Below are positions 54,401-64,000 of a stretch of DNA of 64,000 nucleotides, piece by piece. The position numbers were made by a program, and so were the translations under genes. This stretch comes from Saccoglossus kowalevskii (taxonomy: Eukaryota > Hemichordata > Enteropneusta > Harrimaniidae): the NCBI RefSeq assembly GCF_000003605.2, contig NW_003128862.1:1096660-1160659 (forward strand). Reading direction: 5' to 3'. The notes beneath the pieces were generated by a model. The model ran no database searches, had not been told where the DNA came from, and was given only the letters and a program-made list of their open reading frames with translations. How positions within the stretch are numbered: position 1 is the first letter of the stretch; the number at the start of each line of letters is the position of its first letter.

Positions 54401-57359
54401 ACCTCAACATTCAGTAATCTACATGATTACTATTTTTTTCGCGCCATGGTAATTTTTCCGCGCTGTATTATTACTTGTGGGCTAATTCATGTTAAATGAT
54501 TACATTGCGTTTCAATGTGTATAATTTTCTTGACAATATAATGGATACAACATTCACGCGTACAATGAAAACGGTCGATATGGACAGGCCACGCTGTCAG
54601 TTAGGTATACGCAGTAAGCGATTTAAGATGACCTCTGACACACAAAAAATTGCTACATATTGGAATTCTTAGAGAAGCAATTTTGCAAATAATTTTCGTT
54701 CTTTTAATGAATACAGATTACATGTACATTATTTTTTTTCTGTGAGTGTGTCTTATTGAATAATGGTTCGCAACAAGAAAGCAATACATCATTCCATTAC
54801 ATACTTTGCAATGCGATGCAATGTGTTCATCAATCTGACAGTTCACATTGTATCGTGCTACGTTGTAAACTACATCGTTTTCTTTTGAGATTAGAGAATC
54901 AATTCCCGTATTACCAATGATATGGTACAAGGAAAACGCCGCTAAAATTAAACAAATCCAAATTGTATTGACAATTAGAAATTACACTTAATAACTTGAA
55001 GAAAAATTAAGCATTTTATAACATATTTACTTTTAAAAAGTACACGTCGATGTGAAACATAATCAAACACGAGTTGAAAAAAAATATTTTGTTTAGGACT
55101 TTACATCTTCTTTTTTTCTCATTTCATCAATGACCTGTCATTCGTTTTTCCTGTGTACTCTTTGTTTCATGTTAACATCATTCAAATCTTAATAATGCAA
55201 TGTTGTTGTACAAATTAAACCGAGAGCAATAATTGATTGGAATTGATTTGATATAAATATTGTGAATCTCATTACAAAAATTAGTGTTAAAGCTAATTTT
55301 TCTAAGCTTTTTTTAAATACTATATGACAATTTTGGCACAAATTGGTTCATTTTGCAAATTAGAAAATTTTCTATGTTTATTTCCGAGCACCCAAGAAGA
55401 ACACCCTAGTTCAATTGTTTTGAGTTTTTGACTCGAAAAGATGTATGTTTTAATATTTTGAACAGAATATTGAAAAACAATATAAAATATGCATAAAAGT
55501 GTAGTTTTTGTTGAGCATCAGATTATACAATTTCGGTTGTTGAACTAAAACAACGGTCGTAATTTATTACTCTACACCTTGCCCGTTTTTATCTTCGCGA
55601 CAAGACGTTTTAAATAAGCTGCTCTAATCAGCTTTTTGCATATATACTATATGTATGGAATTTCATCTTGCGCATACATTAGCTTTGTTTAGTTTTAGAT
55701 TAAATCAACGGTACCTGCCAGTAGCGACAACAAAATTAAATAACACTTTTGCTGATACGAATGTGTGAACTACAAAAAGTGTAGTTGTATGAAATAACGT
55801 GGCGTCATAGTTCTTGCCTGCATATACGTATACCTGCCTAATTTGTATTTTGATTATTTGCCCGAGAAACACTCCTTTGTATATAACTCCAAAAAAAATC
55901 AATCAGTTCAATTTTATAATATGCGCGTGCTTATGGGAAAACCAAGCGATGCATCTACAACTTGAGGTTGCACTGCGTTGTTTTGGTGGATTCGAGAAAG
56001 TTATATTATTAAAATGAATTACCTTAACAAAATATCCTTGGTTTGTCAAGTTCGTACATGTTTCGACAATTAACAGGCTTTGCGAGAGTATATTTTAACA
56101 ATCATTGTCTCGTTAATTTGTAAATTGAAAATCATCGTAACTTCTGTTCATGGAAGGTGTCAGCATAATCATGTGTACGCATTAGCAAGTTACATTGTAT
56201 CACCCCACAGTTACATGAGGTCGCGATCTCTCGCTTGTGAATGCACAACCCTCTCAAGGCGTGATAACAACAGATTATTACTAGGTTTCGTAGACGAATT
56301 CTCGACTTATATTGATTCTGACTTAACACGAATCTTTTTTTATAGAAATGGAATAATTGTCATCGGATTTTTTATTTGAATGTGCTTAAAATTAGACTCA
56401 TTTCTGTCCACTGGGAGGATGGGATAAAGGCGTTCTTGACATCGTACAGATGAAGACAAATGGTGTTGTCATCACCAGATGGCGATGTGTGTGGAATGAA
56501 AATTCCCAACCACTGTTATTGAGGCATTCGTAAACTACTGTGATTGAACATATGATAACACTACAACGTGATTGCATATGCATATTTTTGTAACAAATTG
56601 AGTAAACAGTATCACGTTTACAATAGGGCTTATAACATAGTAAATTACACAGAATATAGCTCTGTTTCTGTGCCGCTAATGTAAATATATTTCACATGTT
56701 TTATTTTTTCCTTAGACTTGTTTGTGTGTCCGCTATTGAACGCCATCAACTGTTATTGTATGTGCAAATTGCAAGTGAAAATACAGAAGGTACTTGATGT
56801 AATTACTTTATGGCGATGTAATGCCCAATCTCATTATCAACCAGGCCCGGTCGAACAGCACATACGTGTAAGTCGATAACATCCCTGCTTTCTGGTATTT
56901 GGGTAAGGGGTATTGTTTGGCAACATAAAGGAAGTTATGTAACATACACAGTTGCAGTAATTGCCTGTATGACAATGCATTGCCCGTAGTTAGTATATTG
57001 AAATGAAAGTTGACATGGCCTTCGATCAGCATGTCGAAAACTACGTAATACTTGTGCAACGAATAGTACAAAAAACAGAAGGCGAGAAACTAAACAGATG
57101 ACGGATATATCATCTAAGGCAATGCAAAAACATTTGAACGTACACAGAAGATTACGTCTGTGTATTGCATGTACAGTCAACAAGGAAGCTGATGTGAACC
57201 AGATATAATATTGCACTTACCATATCTCGGGTATTTGTGCAAAACGCCTTGCGATATCTGCATGCGCACCGATTACCACAATTTACCAAAAAAATACTAG
57301 CATGATCGATATGTTATTTCAGAGTAACATTCCCAAGTGTTCCAAACGCAATATAGATA

Positions 57360-57378
57360 GGTGACTGTGACAGTCACC
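57360..57378. repeat. 19-base hairpin palindrome
   Basis: GGTGACTGTGACAGTCACC has two perfect 8-base arms around TGA. It may be chance or a small cruciform or binding site. Confidence 0.6.
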
Positions 57379-60300
57379 AAATTAAACATACAGATATGCT
57401 AAATTAGGTTAGATGAGTTTATTTCAACAAACAAACACCTTCCACTGTGTAACGAATCAATCACTCAGAACTCGTCTAAAAATACCTGTTCAAAACCATT
57501 TGTCTAAATACAAAGCAATTCCACTTGCTCGTCAACAATATACTACAGGCGGTCGTGACGAATTCGAAATGTGGCAAATTTAAAATTTTCCTTCCATTCA
57601 ACATGTAGAATCGGAGTTAATAGATAATGAAATTCGTTCACTAATATATGTGGAAGGGGCTGATAAATTGGCTTTCCTAATTGTGTATTGACGAAGCTCA
57701 CCTATATATCATCATAGTTGTTTTATGATGACTGATTAGATTATCCATTGCCTTTTTGAACACATCATGTGAATCTAATTATTTAACGTAATTCGATCTG
57801 ATCTTTGTTCTCAGCCTAATTTAACGAAACATCGCACGCCTTTCGGGTTAAATCCACAACATATTACACGTGTCAGCGAATCTTTGGTCAATTGGACAAA
57901 CAGATTATCAATAAATCACAGAACTCATTCAGCAATGCCATGATGTAGCGAGACTTAATATCGTGATGTATCGTGCTGTTCGAGCCTCGGTGATACACAA
58001 GAACATCAATTGATTTCACAAAGGTATTTGGTGTTTTTCTGAACTGATACAAACAGACATACTGTTTATATGTTATTCGTACTTATTATATCTGCGTTTG
58101 TCATTGATGTCAAACTAAGTTTTTAAAAATGCGCTCTTCTCCAAAATATTGTCTGAAAACATCTCAAATTATTGTGTTTAGAAGCAGACGGATAATACTT
58201 TTGTTATAATCACAACACAATGATTTACTTTTCTATTTTGCGAGTTCATCTAGGACTGACGAGACACAATGATACAGTAATATCATATATAATATAACAA
58301 CGAACTGGATGCTAGGTTTGAATATGTTTTATCTAGTCACTGTAAGCCGGGCGTTTATTCCAGGCTATTTTGATAAGTCATTTTGAAGTGGTGATCAGAA
58401 TATGGCGTGCTGAAAGACGTGTTGTATGTTTGTTTTTGCAATTTGTTTTATTTCACATAATGGTCATAGATGAACAAATGAAAAAGTAATGTGTGAGGCT
58501 GTATGGTTCTTCAAATCAAATAAGTGTGCATCATACATTGATTATAGAAGTATTATAGATAAAAATCAAACCGGAATCTACCATTTTAACAACAGACGTA
58601 CATTGGCTATTTGAATTAGAAGATATCCCCTAACTGTCATTACTACCTAAGTTTACGCTTTTATGTCTGCATACAGGGATACGGATGGATTGGAAATTTA
58701 TTTTTTTATTAAAATGAGTCGATCTAGCTGCATTCATATGGTGATGCATCCAGACTGACTGAAGAAGTTAATAGGGGTGAATTAAACAGATCAATGGCAT
58801 ATAAAAAACAAAATTAATTAACGTGTGGATGGGAGATGGACATTATTCTTGTCGTACGGTGCGCTATTACTATGGTCAAATAAATACATATGATTTTAAA
58901 CAACATTATGATCATTATAGTTAGAAATCCCCTGTAACAGTAAATGAAGGACAATTATATGTTATTATCTGCTATGATTTGTAATAAAATATGATGTACT
59001 CTGATGATACGCATTCAGAAGGGAGAGGAATTGTGGAGGGAGATCATACAAACTCAGCTGTCTTTTCTTCCTCGATTTATCTTTCATGAGAAATCTGGCG
59101 TAACGTCAAGGGATCTTTTATTGAACTCTATTGCATTTATGACACGTTCGAATGCAGTTATCTCAATAAATCGTGCAATCACCGTGGTTCATCGTGTTCG
59201 ATATATGTATTTCGAAATGCAGTACATAGCTACCCAGTTTTTTTTGACAGTTTTTGTATGTGATGAAAGTAATTGAATGTAGACTGGTAATCACTATACA
59301 ATTTGTACATGATTACATGTCTGGGATTCATAGTAGATAATTTAATTTTCAAAACGAGCGTGTCGAGTGTGCCATTATGTAAATACCATTGTTTTTGCCT
59401 ATGGTTGTAGTAGGATCGTCAAATTTCCTCATTTTTTCTAAATCCGTGAAGATTTTATTTTATACATAGATAACACAAATGTATGGCCATCGCACGCAGT
59501 GACCCACTTTTCGCACAAAACATGTGTAAAACATTCATCAAATCGTGGAATACTTCACTATGGTGAAAATAACATTGTATTTAGCAACAAATGGTAGTAA
59601 CATCATGTTTATCATAACATTGGATGAGTAGTATTGATTCTCATGATTCATATATAAAAGAAACAGAATAGTAGTATGACATCCCCCCTCTCGAATGTGG
59701 GTGCAGATTCATGCGATTCCAGCCGCTGTGAAAACATATGTTGTAGATACAATTAAAAACGTATATACATACTCAACCGAGTTGTTCATCAAAGCAAGTG
59801 TATATTATCGACTATTGGACATAAGTGGATAACACATATATTATCCTGAACATCGTGATTTAAACTATCTTGAAATAGTTAATGATCAATAACTAGGACT
59901 TGCATTTCAAATTGTCAATATTTTTTTTCCTGTTACATGCTAGTGTAAAATAACTGGTAACAAGTTCGAAAATCATAAAGAAATGTACCTACTCTAAATA
60001 TTATTATTTATGTTCATTAGACACTGCCAGTACTTCCAAAGGTAATATGCCAACATTGAAAAACTAAAACCTTTAGTGAAAGTGTTTTCGACTGTACATG
60101 ATGTACGCCGGTTCATGGAACGAGACTTGGATGATTTTTACCGACTTACTGACAGTACTACAACAAGAAAGGCGCGCCATGTTGGAGTATTATTTCTAAC
60201 TAATGATCTTCTAGGAAATATGCTAACGCCCACGGACATGATTTCTCTAAATAAGTAACAGTTCAGTGTTGATATGAGATCAATGAAGTCGATATGAAAG

Positions 60301-60601
60301 TTTTCTGTGTATCGAAACCCGTCAAACCAAATATAATGACTTCAGTAACAAACAAACACTCACTGATGTAACTGCAAATAAACGACTATGATTAAGCTAA
60401 ATTTGCGTTTGGTTTGAAATGACGAAGTTGGACATGGTTATCCACCCGAAATGTTTCTGAATGGTAGATTCCTCGCCACACTGCTGTTAACAAAATGAGA
60501 CGTATACTTGATACAACAAGACGTTACAATTTCTTTTCGGAATAGGAGTCAGTTCTGAATGGTGGATTTAATACGTACTTAGTATATCGCGAGCGCTCTG
60601 T

Positions 60602-60663
60602 CCAATAAGCAAGCGGTCAGCGCCAATGCCACGCCCTCCCAAATTATTTAAATAATATATACC
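60602..60663 (+). promoter_or_regulatory. Candidate CCAAT/GC-box promoter
   Basis: Two CCAAT boxes (60602-60606 and 60623-60627), a KLF/Sp1-type CCACGCCCTCCC (60629-60640), a perfect 14-base palindrome ATTATTTAAATAAT (60643-60656) and TATATACC follow in order. The arrangement resembles a compact plus-strand promoter. The only start codons within the next 200 bases open very short frames (for example 60819, 22 codons), so no gene can be attached. Confidence 0.25.
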
Positions 60664-63119
60664 ACACATTGTAATCAAATTTGCGTTTTACGGTAGGCGA
60701 ACAAAACGTCATATAAACAACCGTACACAATGACATCAAATTGACGAAAAATATACATCATCATCACCAAGCATTGTCTAATATAGTCACGACGATTTCG
60801 CTGGCTAAATCATCTCCAATGCATAACAGTTCGTGGTTACTTGAATTTTTCAAACAAAACAAAGGAATCGGTAATCATGGTACTTAACGCCTTATATATT
60901 CCTTCGGCTGATAATTTTAATCCTTGTTTAAACATATCACAGCGAATGATTATAAGTTACGCAACAAGGTTACACCGGGGGCCATCGATTAAGTCTTTTT
61001 TGATGTGTAAATAAGACAATACAATATAGTACTTCCGTTATTAGATTGCCACATACGTCATCAACATGCGAATCTCGTGATATAATACGCCTATAGGCAC
61101 TCAATATACGTCACATTCAGAAATGAAGTTTCATAATATTAGTGTAGTCGGTTCGCCTTAGACAATCAGTCCGCCATTTTCTGTTCTGATTAACATCGCG
61201 ACTCGTTTATTGACTGTGTCATGGTTCATTGCGGCTGCAATTGTGATATTGATAATTACTTTTTCACCTACAAACGGAGATGAATGATCCACGCAGTCGA
61301 ATACAACAGCGTATTTTCCATTAGGAAAATTAAACGCCATGCATATTTTTTTACATTACGCTATCAAAGGACACTTGCAATATCAGTATTACAATGGTCA
61401 AATAACAATAACGCATGTATCAAAGTAAAAGGGTCAATATATATGTGTAGTTTACAAGAGACCGTCTCATGCTATACAAAATAAAATGCTAATAACATGT
61501 TTGTGGTGATTTAGCTCGACTAGGAATGAAAAATTGTCCCCTCGTTTCGTAACAGATTATAACGCATATTAGTTTTCACATACAATGTCTAAATTGCGAC
61601 TCCATCATTATTGATTATGTAATATCTCTGTACTAGAATTGTTTCGGGAAGACTGCCATGATGAGACGTGGGAATAAAAGAAAAAAACGCTTGTTTATCA
61701 GCACAATTATACAACGGCTTTCAAGTGTAAACTAAACGGCACCTAAACAAGTGCTGTATAGTTAATCGTTCGGCGCTCTAGCTACGGAGCATTCTTATTT
61801 GCTTTTTGGAGTTAAAATGGCGTAAGCAATGTCGTTCAAACTGTCAAATGTGTTGGTTACGTGATCATTCGCTCTTTACAATATCGCAGTATTTTTAACT
61901 GACGGTGACAATATATCAATAAAATATGACGCCTAAATGCTTCAAAGAAACGCATTATCGCTAGGGGCGCGCCTTCTCATAAAGTGTATGTTGGAGTCGA
62001 TTTGTTTTCCATATGAAACCATTTTTGAATTTCATAAATTGGGAATAAATAATAAAAGTCAGAATTTACTAATAATTCATGACAACCATAACTCTGCATA
62101 CTAATTACATGACGTATCAGAATATTTACAGGACACACATGAGAGATAAAATAAGATATTTTAGCCATAGCAACCAATCTTATATTTCCTTAACATAGAT
62201 GTTTGATCCATTGTTGTGTGTTTTGTGACCACATTTCTTTTTTCTGGATGCTGTACAGTATACATATTTTAAATAAAACAATTTTCAAATTGACAATAGG
62301 CTCCAATGATTTTTTAAATAACAGCCGACTACCTTAAAATGCTATACATATAATAAAACATGTGACCTTGTTGCGTAGTAAACCATAATTACCCAGGGTA
62401 ATGTTCTTAGCGCGCACATTAGTTGTCCCACTTAATTCAAACATGTTGTAATCGCCATTGAATGACATGCTACACAAGATACTATAATTGACAGACAGAC
62501 AGACCTTATCGTATAACTAAGTGCTGCTAAAGATTCGTCTAAAACAAGTCCTATTCCAAAATAGGAAAATTCATATTGAAATTTGTCAAGGGATGTTTAA
62601 TCATGGTGTGACAAAATGTAGCACAATCATGCGCAGTGTAAGCAACCACTATTTCTCGAGTCTATCCAATCAACATCAACGTATTCCCTCAGAGAGTCTT
62701 AAAGTTGATGTACTATACATATGTATTGTCTACAGTTAAATTCATAAATAATACATGAAAGATAATGCAAAATCATTGTAATACATGCATACTGAAATAT
62801 TTCAAATTTATAAACTTTTAATTTGTTCAGTCACGAAGTCGCAATTTCCTCATAATTAATTTAATAAATTGGGAATTTAACATACAATAAATGTTTCAAT
62901 CAAAACGCCTGGATATCGGAACAAAACGACTGGGGGATTCAAGCATATTTGCTTGGTGAATGACTAATTGATCCTGACAGATAATTTGTCGTACAGTACT
63001 TAAACACCTAAAAAACATTATGATAAAGTGCATCGGTGATATACTAGTATCTTCTGCGTACACATCACAAACTATCTATATAAAAAGCACCAGACTATAG
63101 TCAATTTATAAGACGCATT
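60664..63119. other. AT-rich stretch without a supported gene
   Basis: A 60-codon minus-strand frame (61340-61158) starting MAFNFPNGKYAVVFDCVDH is protein-like, rich in beta-type residues, but matches no family I know and lacks clear splice signals. Other frames are shorter or lower in complexity. Confidence 0.4.
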
Positions 63120-63500
63120 TGTGTTCATGGGAGTAACTAAAACACTTGTTATCTAAATTGTTTTATATTGAAGCACTTCCTTAAACAAACACACATGTAA
63201 TGATTCAAGGTAAAACACTCGACTATGCATGTTTCATAAGTGTTTGTGTATACGACATGCACACAAGTTCATAAGAGTTTGCTTCCAGACTGTTTTATTT
63301 TGAAGCACTTCAGAAAACGAACACAAATGCAATGTTTCAAGGTAAAATACGCGACATAAATGTTTATGTATAGATAAGTTCAAAAGAGGAACTAAAAAAC
63401 ATGTCACTGTTTAATTTTGAAGCACCTCCTAAAAACAAACATACATACAAGATTTCTACCTAAAAGACCGACATTATAAGTGTTCATATACAGGATACTT
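63120..63500. repeat. ~125-bp minisatellite, three diverged copies
   Basis: Units share TGTTT(t/a)AT(a/t)TTGAAGCAC(t/c)TCC, then AAACAAACACA and CAAGGTAAAA(c/t)AC-like words, and a GTGTTTGTGTATA-like end. The common start occurs at 63159, 63291 and 63408, so spacings are 132 and 117 bases. Copies differ by many substitutions, so the array is old. Confidence 0.75.
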
Positions 63501-64000
63501 CTGTAAAAAAATAAATTAATTAAACTCAAGTTCATGCATTTACAGAACCAGAGAATTCCATACTGTATCACTCCTTTGCCTACATCACTCAGACACATAA
63601 TATTGAGTTACCAAATAAAATTATAGAAATGTTAGGCAGAATGTAATAGATAAATGCTGTACACTTCGTTTTAATGGTGTATGATCATATTTTAGTCTTC
63701 ACATGACATGTGCGTTACTTTATAACAGACATATTTTACATCACATATCGCATTGCTTAAAACAATATAGATAATTAATTAAACCTTACTCACTGTATTT
63801 TATATAATATACTTTTCGGATTTTAAGAAACAAGGATCGGGCAGACGAGATGATATTACTTTTAATGGAAAATATTTTTGTCCTGTTAATATGGATTATT
63901 TTGAGTAGATTAATTACCGATGCGTGCTTCCATCCTGTTCCTGGAAACCAACGGATGCATATATACACCACCCTACAATAAGTGCCCTTTTTTAATTGAA
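63501..64000. other. Window end, nothing recognised
   Basis: AT-rich sequence with small minus-strand frames (63598-63404 and 63971-63786) that show no family. Confidence 0.4.

Overview
The window is AT-rich, gene-poor animal nuclear DNA. It shows GT-AG introns of 0.4 to 2.7 kb, decayed retroelements (DIRS-like, Penelope-like and a LINE 3' end), short inverted-repeat elements, minisatellites and microsatellites, and no bacterial gene organisation. The one gene I can reconstruct is a tachykinin-family neuropeptide receptor of invertebrate flavour. With the repeat types this suggests a marine invertebrate, perhaps a hemichordate or another non-vertebrate deuterostome. The species guess is inference only.

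Layout. 1-12.1 kb: no firm gene. There is a candidate signal-peptide first exon (3593-3717), a 1.2-kb element built from six decayed ~140-bp units behind a hairpin end (4037-5255), a MITE-like element (7577-8093) and a Penelope-like reverse transcriptase remnant on the minus strand (11760-12119). 12.2-27.1 kb: AT-rich sequence with scattered motifs and small reading frames but no confirmed gene. 27.2-29.7 kb: a broken DIRS-like element with decayed terminal inverted repeats. 30.2-38.8 kb: the receptor gene on the minus strand. 38.8-64 kb: no recognisable gene, only simple repeats, a triple nuclear-receptor half-site, a TA/GA compound microsatellite and a terminal minisatellite.

The receptor gene is the core of the window. 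A TATA box (38757-38749) precedes an ATG at 38669. Exon 1 (38669-38017), exon 2 (35951-35801) and exon 3 (33293-33094) encode all seven membrane helices, with DRY, CWLP and NPFIY. Exon 3 ends in the middle of a codon. Two different downstream exons, 4a (32690-32540) and 4b (30405-30213), both fit its phase. Each continues in frame as helix 8 with the same WLPC motif at residues 346-349, then has a different cytoplasmic tail and its own stop. The predicted proteins are 384 and 398 residues. The two exons are clearly related, so this looks like a tandemly duplicated terminal exon used as an alternative C-terminal cassette. That is the most interesting observation here. The acceptor of intron 1 also carries a (TA)8 repeat where a pyrimidine tract would be expected, and exon 4a has two in-frame acceptors 6 nt apart.
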